64,000 nucleotides of DNA. Source: Beverwykella pulmonaria (taxonomy: Eukaryota > Ascomycota > Dothideomycetes > Pleosporales > Melanommataceae). Where the stretch lies: contig BCHH01000002.1 of the NCBI GenBank assembly GCA_001599595.1, positions 4,564,055 to 4,628,054 on the forward strand. The letters are read 5' to 3'. Position 1 is the first letter of the stretch; every line of letters begins with the position of its first letter. A model generated the notes under the pieces. That model saw only the letters and a program-made list of their open reading frames with translations, was not told the DNA's origin and made no database searches. A program made the translations under genes and the position numbers. This document shows positions 44,592 through 54,949 of this stretch, piece by piece.

Positions 44592-46505
44592 ATGTTTGAC
44601 ATCATCAGAGAAGCACCCATTGGACAAGGAATTCGTTTCCTCTCCCGAAACAAACTTCTTCGCTATCCCGAGGAGGAGCCCGATTTCAAACTTCCCGCCC
44701 AGTACACCGAACTTTTAGACGGTCATAAGGAACCTAAGTTGCAAGGCGACGATTCACCATCAGATGTCTTCGATCGAAGCGATAACGAACTAGCGATTCA
44801 GCACTCCAAGACTCGTGATGATGAAGATGTTGATGTCGAAATGTTAGGACGGATCAAATCCGTGGCCTCCATCTATTCCATGCCATATGGTAACGAACGA
44901 ATGCGGGCAGAGCAGGTACTTGCAATGGAACGCACAAAATCTATACCCGTTGCCCCTCAAAAAACACTAGAAGGCCTCGTTCTCGTCGATTGGTACACAA
45001 CCGACGATCCAGCAAATCCCCAGAACTGGTCGTCTACCAAGAAAGGCTTCGTTATCTTCATCCTCTGTCTCTACACCTGCACTGTCTACTGCGCCGGCCC
45101 CATTTATGCTGCCTCGTCCGAAGGAATCGTGGATTACTTTGGCATCAGTCCAGTCGCTGCATCCCTTGGGTTGTCGCTCTATGTGCTCGCGTACGGCATT
45201 GGAGATGTCCTTTTCTCACCATTGAGCGAAATACCTATCCTTGGAAGGAATCCTATCTACTATCTGACATTTATTGTATTTTGGGTTCTAGCTTTTCCTA
45301 CGGCAGTTATCGACAGCTTTGGCGGGCTTCTTGCCTTGCGATTTTGGATGGGTTTCTTCGGAAGCCCTGCGCTGGCGAACGGAGGTGCGACAATAGGGGA
45401 CATGTTCAGTCTGATCTATATACCTTATGGCCTTTCTTGGTGGGTTCTTTCAGCCTGGTGTGGCCCTGCGTTCGGACCGTTGATTGGAGGATTCGCAGCT
45501 ATGGCCAAGGGGTGGAGATGGCCCCTTTGGGAGGTGGTATGGATGGCTTCCCCAGTCTTGGTTATTCTACTATGTCTTATGCCCGAGACTTCTGCAGCGA
45601 CCATCTTACTCAGGCGTGCACGCCGACTACGCAAGCTGACAGGCGAGTCACGTCTTCAATCTCAGAGTGAGATCGACCAACGCAACATGTCTGCCTCCGA
45701 AATCCTGTCTACTGCACTAGTAAGAAATTCTACAAAATCCCTTCTTTGACAACTCACTAACCACACCACCTAACATTAGATCAGACCAATAGAGATTATG
45801 CTGAAAGACCCATCGATCTTCTTCGTCAATCTTTACACCGGCTACTTCTACGGCGTCTTCTATACTTTCTTCGAGGTTTTCCCACTTGTCTTCCCGCCGT
45901 TTTACGATTTCAACCTAGGCCAGACTGGGCTTGCGTTCCTATCATGCCTAGTAGGCGTGATCATTGCTCTTCTTGCGTACTTCGCCTACCTGCGCTGGTA
46001 CATGATTCCCGACAATCTTAAGGGCTTCCGCGAACAAGAACATCGTCTTGTGCCAGCCATCGTTGGATCCTTCTTACTGCCGATCGGACTTTTCATGTTT
46101 GCGTGGACGGCTGACTCAAATATACATTGGATAGTTCCACTGATTGGTGTAGCTATCTTCTGCATAGGACATTTCTGGGTGCGTATATTCACCTAGGCTC
46201 GCGTATTGTTATCAGAACATCGTGCTAATTCTTTACCAATGACACAGGTCATGCAATCACTCTTCATCTACCTCCCGTTCTCTTATCCGCAGTACGCTGC
46301 CTCCCTGTTTGCTGGCAATAGCGTATGGAGATCTGGCACTGCTGGTGGCAGCGTCGTTTTCGCAAGACCGCTCTTTATCAACTTGGGTGTTCACAAGGGT
46401 GTGACACTCCTTGCCGGTCTTAGCGTAGCTGGAATTGCAGGCACAATTGCTATATATGCATTCGGCAAGCGACTACGTGCTAGGTCTAAGTTCGCGCAGA
46501 GCTAG
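44592..46505 (+). CDS. MFS transporter, DHA1 multidrug antiporter type
   Basis: Exons 44592-45719, 45780-46178 and 46248-46505 total 1785 nt, 594 residues. Long acidic cytoplasmic N-terminus (about 145 residues) ending WYTTDDPANPQNWSSTKK, then twelve membrane segments: FVIFILCLYTCTVYCAGPIY, LGLSLYVLAYGIGDVLFSPL with SEIPILGRNPIYY, FWVLAFPTAVIDSFGGLLAL, FFGSPALANGGATIGDM, WCGPAFGPLIGGFAAM (motif C), WMASPVLVILLCLMPETSA, and in exons 2-3 FFVNLYTGYFYGVFYTFFEV, LSCLVGVIIALLAYFAYL, LPIGLFMFAWTAD, FIYLPFSYPQYAASLFAGN and LAGLSVAGIAGTIAIYAFG. The family includes fluconazole/benomyl-type exporters. Start at 44592 (MFDIIREAPIGQ) is a common start of this subfamily. Confidence 0.92.
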
Positions 46506-47842
46506 TCTATCGAAGTTAACCACGGGGAAACATGGTGTCTATAATGTTACTCTCAAATAGCACACAGGATGTGGAAGGTGAACGGAGACCAGGAGATCAG
46601 AATTAATACTCGGGTTGGGAGGGAATCTTGCTTGACAAAACCTTTAACAAAAGATAATGGGCCTAGAGGAGCTGAAGGGTCGATAGAAAGCTGTAATTGT
46701 ATTAGTAGATCGATACAGATCCTAAGGGGTCGGACTTAAAATGTACCGCTTCTTGCAGACTGAGAAAGAGTAGTGGTTAATATTACTTTAGAAGCATGAT
46801 TCACCTCGAAAACATATACATCCTGCATCTAGAAGACGCATTGTAGCGAACATATGTGTTATTTGCACATCGTTCCAAACACAGAGCACTCCCCTTCCAG
46901 CTTGATCCCTCATAGGCCTTGCTCTCCCCAAAAACAACAGAGGTAATACACATATGCAGAATACACGCCACGCCGTCATACTCTGTCTCTAGTGGAGCAT
47001 CTACATGGATCCTCAATCATAAGATGTAGTTAGAACACAGCATCTTCGATTCCAGTTGGTACTGAGAGCGCGACTGAGGTGTTCGAACACCATAGAGGGA
47101 CGCTAATCTCCTCTTCTGTCGGACTATATACATGTACATAATTATATCACGTGAATGTGGTCATAGCTCACCCGCGACTGGTGTCACGAGTAGAGGCGGA
47201 AGTCAACTGTCTGATGGAAAGTGTGTATAAAGAGTGAGAAAGCCGTCAAGAGCTGACTGCTCGCACGACGACTATATATACCCATGAAGGGTGAGCTAGC
47301 TAGAATAGGACATATGGTATGTCATGTGAGACACGTGATATACGTGACAACTGGAACCCCTCTGGCACGCATACATGTCTGGGGGACACATCATCATCAA
47401 TATCAATATATTTCTTCAATCTCACAAATCAACGTAGTAGGTGTAAAATTGTATTGAGGAAAGAATTTGGAATGGATTAGATAAGTGGTGTGAAAGGATT
47501 AGTCGAATGTAGATTTTCCATTGCAATATCAGGCACACCACAATTCTGTAGGGTTTGTTTTAATTGGAAAGCATTAAAAATTAGAGTAATCTAGTCCTAC
47601 AGTTCTCCACACTTAGGTGTCGCAATATCGACCTGGTCTTCGAGTAACTGGACAATTGTCCTCTAATCTAATGCAAAGAGGCTGTTAGAATACGAATTCA
47701 CCAGTCACATCGGACTCCAATAGGTAGCTTAGAGATGAAATTGTGTATCAACCACAATATAACGCCCTGGATGTTCAAATTAAAGCAGATTGCCCCCCGC
47801 TAGGCAGTAAACCGAGTGTACCTACCAGTCCGATAGCACCGT
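46506..47842. other. intergenic, possible LTR-like remnant
   Basis: No gene. 47117-47139 repeats a 23-bp sequence also at 34553-34575, begins with TG and is followed by ATATCACGTGA; 47331 carries ACACGTGATATACGTG. The stretch ends near 47440 with a C/A/T-rich run (CATCATCAATATCAATATA) resembling LTR ends. No closing CA palindrome or target-site duplication found. Confidence 0.4.
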
Positions 47843-49102
47843 CTAAAACTCTCCCGTACGATCATACTCCTTTCGCTTCTTCTCATCCTTAAGAAATTCA
47901 TAAGCCCGGTTAATCTCCGACATCCTATCATTAGCCTTCTCATAGTCCGCCGCAGGAACACGATCGGGATGATTCTGCAGCGAGAGGGCGCGGTAAGCTT
48001 TCTTCAAATCCTCCGCAGAAGCAGAACAAGAGACACCAAGGATGGCATACAGATCGACGTTCGGACGGCTAGGGATAGATAAGTCAGAGTAAGAGCGTGA
48101 GCGAGGGCGGTCATGTGTGTTGCGCGAGGAGCTACTATGCCTATGATGAGATCCGTAACCTGGCTGGTCATACCCCGAGCGCGAAGGAAGAGGCATGCCC
48201 TCCGGATCCGCTTTACGCGTCTCGTATGTCCCATCACCACACGCGTAGGTGTACATTCGCGGACTGCTGGTTCCACGGCGGGCGCTCCAATGCTGGTCAA
48301 AGTGAGTTTTGTAGGAGCGGGGCCCATCGAAGTCGTAGTCGAAATGACTGGTAAACTCGTAAGAGGCATCGCCAGGACGAATAAACTCATACTCATCAGT
48401 AAAATAGTGCGAATGGCTAGGACCACGAGTACGCAAGTGAAAGTACGCCGGGCGCGCTTTGCGGGTTGTGTAGCGAGGCAGATGTTCATACTCGTAGGTA
48501 CGAAAGAGAGTTGAACTGTCCAGGTAATCATCATCATTATGAGATCGTGTGTCGTGAACCTGAGGAGCGGCTTCACGCACGTTGTATCCATGTCGATGCG
48601 ATGCACGTCTAGCGCCTGGCATTATGCCCGGAGGATAGCGGTCATTTGCGCGATGACGGGGGGAACTGCTATCAAAGCTACGATCTCCAGGGCGCGCTTC
48701 TCGCACGTTGTACCCATCACGGTACTCCTGATCCCGGGTAGGATAGTCATTTGAAGTGGAGATAGAACGGTGGTGACATCTAGGATGCACCTCACGCACA
48801 TTGTATTCACACTCGTAACTAAGAGGTTGGCGATCAGGCGAGCGATCACCGCGAAGCTCCTGGACGTGCGGTTGATGGTAGCAAGAGCCGGAGTTAGCGT
48901 TGCCCCTACCTGCAATAGATTGCTTATCGAAATTAGGCATTGCGTCATCGAAGTCGTACCGCATAGTATCCCATGGGTCTTTAGATACCATTGTAGAACC
49001 GCGGACAAAATTGCGGGCTATTTTCGCAGTTTCGTCACGCGAGTGGCCCCTAGCTCGAGCTATGTGGTAGGTTTCTCGCTCTAGCTCAAAGTTGCTGACC
49101 AT
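47843..49102 (-). CDS. J-domain protein with repeated YNVREA motifs
   Basis: Single exon, 419 residues. The C-terminal 75 residues are a complete J-domain: LYAILGVSCSASAEDLKKAY, the HSP70-activating NHPDRVP loop, and INRAYEFLKDEKKRKEYD. Position at the C-terminus is unusual, since most J-domains are N-terminal. The N-terminal 340 residues are polar, rich in Arg, His, Ser, Tyr and Asp, and carry a recurring short motif: YNVREVHP, YNVREARP, YNVREAAP, YTTRKARP and YETRKADP, spaced roughly 30-80 residues. No signal peptide or membrane segment. Likely a cytosolic or nuclear HSP70 co-chaperone with a disordered client or partner arm; the role of the repeats is unknown. Start at 49102 is the first ATG. 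Confidence 0.83.
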   Translation of the reverse strand: MVSNFELERETYHIARARGHSRDETAKIARNFVRGSTMVSKDPWDTMRYDFDDAMPNFDKQSIAGRGNANSGSCYHQPHVQELRGDRSPDRQPLSYECEYNVREVHPRCHHRSISTSNDYPTRDQEYRDGYNVREARPGDRSFDSSSPRHRANDRYPPGIMPGARRASHRHGYNVREAAPQVHDTRSHNDDDYLDSSTLFRTYEYEHLPRYTTRKARPAYFHLRTRGPSHSHYFTDEYEFIRPGDASYEFTSHFDYDFDGPRSYKTHFDQHWSARRGTSSPRMYTYACGDGTYETRKADPEGMPLPSRSGYDQPGYGSHHRHSSSSRNTHDRPRSRSYSDLSIPSRPNVDLYAILGVSCSASAEDLKKAYRALSLQNHPDRVPAADYEKANDRMSEINRAYEFLKDEKKRKEYDRTGEF

Positions 49103-49439
49103 TTTGTTGTGGCTACTTTTGTGTTGAACTCCAGTTATGGATTAAAAATTGCGTTATTGAATCTAGTTTAGAGAAGAGACGCAATACGAGCGGATTTATG
49201 TGTTTATGTGCGGATAGAGGACACGCTAGTAAAGATACATTGTAGTGTCACAGCACGGACCTTGACAGTGTGCCGAATTGATGGTGAACAATAGCGATAT
49301 AGAGCACATTGTAAGATTGAAAATGCTGTTGGGAAAAGGATTGTTCTTGCCTGAGGTCAAGAAATAGACGACCAAGAGCTCTGGGATGGTGAGAATAATC
49401 TACGACAAACTAAACAAAGAGAAGAGAGAGATAATGGTT
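49103..49439. other. upstream region of the J-domain gene, nothing else recognised
   Basis: AT-rich, no supported feature. Confidence 0.45.
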
Positions 49440-49892
49440 TTTTCTTTCAAGAATTTCAAAGTCTTGAGCATTAGACTGATGGTGAAATGGAGCAATCAGT
49501 TCAACTTTAAAAGCTGTAAAGTCTGTTCAGACGCTCTCAATAATGCTGTTCTGGTTTGTAACAATGCTGCTCTGCTGTGCTATTCTCTTTTTAAGGCTCG
49601 CGATAAGCTGTACCACTTCATCTAGCTTGGGGCTTTCTCCTCCTCATTCTAGTAAGATGGAATCGAACTCAGTGGGGAAGGGCGGTAGCTCATTGTTAGC
49701 CAGTTTTTGCGCGCTTGAGGGTGCTTCGGCATGCGGCTGCGACGCTGTGGCTTTGGTTATGGCCTGCCTAAGCTGGGTTGCTGTTGCCTGCTGCATCTCT
49801 AGAAGTTTCGCGCTCCGCTTCCTCGTGCGTACTCTGGGAGCGGCCGGTAGTGGTGGTGTCGATGGTGTGCAGTTATGGGATGAGGTCGCCAT
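49440..49892 (-). pseudogene. degenerate coiled-coil frame, possibly a retroelement gag-like remnant
   Basis: From 49892 the minus strand reads MATSSHNCTPSTPPLPAAP, then a helical part (LEMQQATATQLRQAITKA), a stop at 49644-49646, then in the same frame SPKLDEVVQLIASLKKRIAQ and VTNQNSIIESV, a second stop, and FEILERKNHYLSLL. A Pro/Thr-rich head followed by coiled coil is like the first open frame of fungal LINE or LTR elements, but there is no zinc knuckle and no polymerase nearby. Only the broken frame is secure; identity is inferred. Confidence 0.3.
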
Positions 49893-50022
49893 CGGGGGCC
49901 TGGCACAATGTTTGAACTGACGTACGGGCCGCCTTGCAGCGGGAACTAGTTAAACGGGACGCTTGACCTAGTACTGTACTTTATGTCGCTACCGCTAACA
50001 GGAAGGATGGCCGACCTGCTCA

Positions 50023-50047
50023 GGCCATAGGGTTGTGAGATGGCGAA
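50023..50047. repeat. left copy of 25-bp direct repeat flanking the HET gene
   Basis: Begins GGCCATAGGGTTGTGAG and ends GGCGAA; matches 53995-54019 at 23 of 25 positions, the two differences being adjacent (AT versus GC). Confidence 0.8.
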
Positions 50048-50184
50048 GAATCATTGTTCGAAGTTCTACGGATTCTAGCCCCACACAACAACTAACACCA
50101 GCCTTCTTAGAAGGTGAATGAAACGCTACCTAGCCTTTAATAAATTGCAATTTTTGTTCCAGAGCTATGAACAATCTAATATTT

Positions 50185-50430
50185 AGTATTCAAGCCTCTT
50201 GCGCGCCGGCATGCCCCAATTCGAGCTAGCATACTCATGATAGGGTTGAAGTCTGGTAATTAGGCTGGTCAGTTAATGGTTGTGATCCGGTGCTCAGCCA
50301 TGAAATCGCGCGTTACAGCAACCGTATGTATACGCGCATTATCCTACTGGAACAGCTGTCCTTCACAATAGTGAGGGAGAAGGCCTTCACGTAGAGCCTT
50401 AATATACAATTAAGGGATATAGCCGTTGTG
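50185..50430 (-). mobile_element. truncated, mutated Tc1/mariner transposase remnant
   Basis: The minus strand reads ALREGLLPHYCEGQLFQ, stop, DNARIHTVAVTRDFMAEH, then TTIN, stop, PA, stop, LPDFNPIMSMLARIG. This is the second catalytic block of a DDE transposase (QDNARIH) and the third block with the catalytic acid lost (family PDFNPIEHMW, here PDFNPIMSML). Stops stand at Gln and Trp positions, as RIP produces. The N-terminal half is missing. A TA-CAGTAGGCTCTC sequence at 50495-50510 could be a nearby terminus. Confidence 0.7.
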
Positions 50431-50602
50431 TAGTTGGGATCTCAATCCATAATAATTATGAGCTATGGGCAAAACTTTTGACGCGTGACTCTACTACAGT
50501 AGGCTCTCTAAGTGAGCATACGTCTGAGTAGATTCTATCACCAAATATATAAGGAATTCGGGTAGTGAGGTGGTAGGTAGGAAGGAGGGATAACAGAAAC
50601 AG

Positions 50603-53600
50603 CTATTTAGTGCTTAATTGCAGAAGCTTAACCACGGCCTCGTCCCCTCTTTCGGCTGCCCACGAGAGCGGCGTCAGATTGTGAATGTCCTTCGCGTCAA
50701 CCTCGACCTTGCCCGTCTCAAGAAGCCGCTTAACTACAGCATCGTGTCCTCTCTCAACCGCCTGCAAGAGCGGCGTCTGACCGTACCTCTCCTTTGCGTT
50801 AACATCAACCTTGCCTGTCTCAAGCAACAGCTTAACTACAGCATCGTGCCCTCTCCTAGCTGCGCACGAGAGCGGCGTCTGACCGAAGCTGTCCTTCGTG
50901 TCGGCCTCGACCTTGCCGGTCTCAAGCAGCAGCTTAACCATAGGCTCGAGCCCTTTATCAGCTGCCCACAAGAGCGGCGTCTGACCGTAGCTTCCCTTCG
51001 CATTAACCTCGACCTTGCCCGTCTCAAGCAACCGCTTGACTACGGCCTCGTGTCTTCCCCTAACTGCCTGCCAGAGCGGCGTCCGACTCTGGTTGTCCTT
51101 CACGTTAACTTCGACCTTGCCCGTCTCAAGCAGCTGCTTGACCACGGCATCGTGCCCTCCCATAGCTGTCCACAAGAACGGCGTCCGACCGCAGCTGTCT
51201 TTCATGTCAACCTCGACCTTGCCCGTCTCAAGTAGCTGCTTAACCATGGCCTCGTGCCCTCTCTGGGCTGCCCACGAAAGCGGCGTCCGACCGTAGCTGT
51301 CCCTCGCGTCAACTTCAACCTTACCTGTCTCAAGCAGCCACTTGACCGTAGCCCCGTGCCCTTCCTCAGCTGCCCACGAGAGCGGCGTCCGGCCGTAGCT
51401 GTCCTTCGCATCAACCTCAACCTTACCTGTCTTAAACAACTGCTTGACTACAGCCTTGTGCCCTCTCTGGGCTGCCCGAGAGAGCGGCGTCCGACCGTAG
51501 CTATCCTTCGTGTCAACCTCAACCTTGCCCTTCTCGAGCAGCTGATTAACCATAGCCTCGTGCCCTCTATCAGCTGCCCACGAGAGCGGCGTCTGACCGT
51601 GGCTGTCCTTTGTGTCAACCTCGACCTTGCCCGTCTCAAGCAGGCGCCTGACCACAGCCTCGTGCCCTCTCTGGGCTGCCCGCGAGAGCGGCGTCCAACC
51701 GTCGCTGTCCTTTGCATTCACCTCGACCTTGCCCGTCTCAAGGAGTTGCTTAACTATAGCCTCGTGCCCTCTCTGGGCTGCCTGCGAGAGCGGCGTCTGA
51801 CCGTTGCTTTCCTTCGCGTCCACCTCGACCTTGCCCGTCTCAAGTAGAAGCTTGACCACGGCCTCGTGCCCTCCCTCGGCTGCCCAGGAGAGCGGCGTCT
51901 GACCATATTGACTATCCTTTATGTCTGGGTCGACACCGTCTTTCGCTAGTAGTAGGCGTACTATATCATCGTACCCGTTCCCTGCGGCCCATGATAGCGG
52001 CGTCAGACCGTACTGGCTTTTTAGCGTGTAAGGATGCTCTACTCCAAAAGCTATCTTATAGCCCTCAATTGCTTCATGAAGCCTCTTTTCTGCCTCTTTG
52101 TACTCTTCTAAGTCTACTAATATTAGAGCAACATTCCATGTTCTAGTCGCTTTGTTTAAATGACCTTCTCTATCTGTCTTTAAATGTTCTAACGTCCAAT
52201 CGTTCGCCCGTATTAAAGTTTCATATTCTTCTGGATCTTGGAACTTTGTTGGAAAATATTCCCAGTCCCACACAAGTAGAAAGTCGCGTGTGAATGTTTT
52301 TATCGATTGCAAGAGGTTTGGCCACTTAATATACCCTTCCTCTGTTTGTTGGTTCTCTAGAGGAGTAGCTGCAATCATGATAATAGCAAAGTGATCCTTA
52401 CATAATCTGATGATTGAAGGTTTTGATGCTCCCTGAAGAAGGCAGATGAGGTCTCCGTTTCGGATGGATTTTGCCGAGGGTCGGAGAGTCCAGCGCTGGG
52501 TTTCCATATATTCCGGTTGCCCCGATATGTTCTTGAGAATGACATACACATCTTGTCTATCATCCAAAGCAGTATCTTTAAGCACCGAGGAAACCTTGCC
52601 AAGAATGCGACCCTTGCTCTTGATTGCTGCAACCTCTTTATCACCCCAAGTCTCGACAGATATCTTTTCACTAAGAAGAAACTTGGCTAGTCGCTGTAAG
52701 AGTTCCTTCCATGGATCTCTATAGTTAGGCAGTAGGTTAACTTCGCTAAGATCATCAGAACTCATGCCGAGCAAGGCATACACCTTATCATGGCGCTTAG
52801 TAGCCTTATGGGTATGGTACATATCTACCAACTCGCCTAGTGAGCATATATTTTGAGAAACCCTGCCCGATCTACCTATTACATAATTAGACCTGAAGAT
52901 TGCTCCCCTTATGAGATAGGTCACTGAATGGATCAAACTCTGCAAGTCTGTGGGTGCTTCGTGTAATCCCCTCAGTGAGTCCACACCTAGGCAGAAGGCG
53001 TATCCATCAATCTCCGTAGGACCACACATAATTAGAATATGTCGAGCAGCGGCAACTTCCTGAAGTACCTAAAACAATTTTTAGTAATTTCTGCGAATGT
53101 TGTTGAGTGTTTGTTCCCTTACCCAGATGCGCCGAAACCACGGTCGCTGAAACAATGCGAGAACTGCTGGCTGGATTTTTTCGTTGATTGAAGAATTGGT
53201 AGCCTTCCTGCTTCCAGCAACGCGCATCTCTTCAAGCGCTTGGTCGCTATTATCCGCTGCCTCTCCAAGCCAAACAACTACACGGTTTGCCTGACTGTAG
53301 ATCATCGCCATAAGTTGAATCTGTTGCTCTTTCTCTCGTTCATTTCCTTGGTTGATGCAGACAGCATCTACCCAAACGGTTCGAGCGATATCACGATTCC
53401 GAAGGCGTAATAGCGCGGCGTGGAGGTTTGTTGTGACAGAAAAGATATGATCGTCTATGAAGATAGGCACAATCTCATTTGGATTGCCCCATACGTAAGA
53501 TAACGCTTCGTACAGGTGAGCGCCGTTGCCCGGTTCTAGAGAGTAGTTGAGGAGTTCGCATTTGATAATGGCAGCCTTGTTCTTGTTTGGAATTAGACGG

Positions 53601-53710
53601 AGCAAGCGAATGTTGTCATTCCCCGGTGGAAGCGAAGGATAGCAGTACGGGATGCTCTTCACTACCTGATGGTATATCGCAGCCCATGTCACAGCCCATA
53701 TCGGATCCAT
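50603..53710 (-). CDS. HET-domain protein with TPR-like segment and 14 ankyrin repeats
   Basis: Exons 53123-53710 and 50603-53068 give 1017 residues. N-terminal heterokaryon-incompatibility (HET) domain: YEALSYVWGNPNE, TVWVDAVCINQGNEREKEQQ, VVVWLGEAADNSDQALEE, FQRPWFRRIWVLQEVAAA joined across the intron, and KATKRHDKVYALLGM. A TPR-like helix pair (NVALILVDLEEYKEAEKRL) follows at about residue 510. From about 548 to the end are 13 full 34-residue ankyrin repeats and one partial, each close to YGRTPLSWAAQRGHEAVVK plus LLETGKVEVDAKDS. HET proteins trigger cell death on non-self recognition; repeat domains in such proteins vary between strains. ATG at 53710 (MDPIW) is the first in frame. The gene is intact. 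Flanked by direct repeats and transposon fossils. Confidence 0.9.
50606..52020 (-). repeat. 102-bp tandem array encoding ankyrin repeats
   Basis: About 14 units of 102 bp (34 codons), each highly alike in DNA as well as protein, with recurring GAGACGGGCAAGGTCGAGGT on the coding strand. The strong DNA identity suggests unequal exchange or gene conversion within the array. Antisense frames across it are open by periodicity. Confidence 0.92.
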
Positions 53711-53994
53711 CGCCTCGTCTGGCACAAATCGGGCCCGGTCTAGTCTTTCGGTAAGTCTTGTGAACAATAGAGTGCGCTAGGAGTGTGCAGTTCCTGCGCA
53801 GATTAGTAGCTAGGCCGTGAGAGAAAACAGAAACCTCGTGCCTCTTGGCTGATGTCTTGGCCTAAGATCAGGCTTATTCATAGATTACCATAAGCTCCTT
53901 TGTTGGTGGGGCAGCGCAAACTGGCTGAGCCATCACAATTCAATTAAGCGTGTTCATAAGCCACATCAAATATCAATGAGGGTGGTTTGGCACT

Positions 53995-54019
53995 GGCCAT
54001 AGGGTTGTGAGGCGGCGAA
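53995..54019. repeat. right copy of 25-bp direct repeat flanking the HET gene
   Basis: Same orientation as 50023-50047; 3.97 kb apart. Together they enclose the Tc1 remnant and the whole HET gene. Confidence 0.8.
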
Positions 54020-54120
54020 TCTACAAGAGGTGACAGTAGGCATACAATAGCTAAGGTTGAGTTGGACTACAAGGCTGCGGGGTTTAGGTCGCTCGCTTGC
54101 CAAGACTCCGCACAGCCATA

Positions 54121-54195
54121 CAGTAGACTCTCGTTATAGCGATTAATCCGTGCAGGCAATTTTCTATCGTTATATCGAAATATCGTTCAATCGAT
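54121..54195. mobile_element. terminal sequence of a pogo/Fot1-like DNA transposon
   Basis: TA at 54119-54120 followed by CAGTAGACTCTCGTTATAGC and then TCGTTATATCGAAATATCGT. Such CTCGTTATA/ATATCG-repeat ends are typical of pogo/Fot1-type termini as I recall them. No transposase or matching opposite end found nearby, so it is a fossil end or a small non-autonomous copy. Confidence 0.4.
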
Positions 54196-54949
54196 GTTGA
54201 CTGATATATTCTTGGCTATCTGGTAGGGGGGCCTTGCAGCCACTCCCACAAGCGACACGGTATGCGTTGAGCTACATTCTCGCCGACGAACCATGGTCTT
54301 GGAAAAGATCTATTCCAGAGTGTCTTCCCCGCCGTGGCTTGGGCGACGTGCGTGTATTCTCAAAACAGCGTCTGTGTAACGTGTATCCCCAAGTAAGCCA
54401 ATGCTTACCGGAGCGAAGTCGCGTTGTCGACTACAATATTTACATTCCTTTGTCTCAGCACCGCAATTTTGCCATCACATGAGATTCGCTTTGAAAAAAA
54501 CATACCACTTGGGGAGCTTTGTCTAGAAAAGGCGAAGCCCGAGCCACGATACCAGAGCAACTTGCTAAAAGCGACCGCTTGCGAGCCTCGAGGGCTTGTT
54601 GTGGGGGTAGGACTAATCTCTGGGATAACTTGTACGTACGCGTTCGGAACTTTCTACAGCATTGCGATCCACGACTCTGGTACTGAGATGGGTTGACCCT
54701 TAAGATTCGAGCATGGCACAGAAAACAGTGCTGTGCTACGTGGAAGCTAGGGGATGTCGGGCGGCGGAGAGAAGGCCAGCGACGCTCCACAGCCATTCTG
54801 ATTCAACGCCAATAAGACTTCAGAGATTCGAGGATGACGACAGAGCGGAGAAGTCTCGTGATGTCATCTACAAGTCAACATTTTCCACATTTCTTCAAAA
54901 CACACACCTTCGAGTTCCCGCAAGGACGAGCGCTTGCCAATCCTTGAGT

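Larger units (their letters stand above)
53711..54949. other. intergenic with transposon-end and direct-repeat remnants
   Basis: Contains the right copy of the 25-bp direct repeat (53995-54019) and a Fot1/pogo-like end at 54121. A frame at 54424-54696 ends with a hydrophobic GLVVGVGLISGITCTYAFG segment that might be a gene fragment; not identified. Confidence 0.5.

Noticed and set aside
50618..51847. Long plus-strand open frames opposite the ankyrin array
   Set aside because: They mirror the 102-bp periodicity of the minus-strand coding array; the ankyrin frame explains them.
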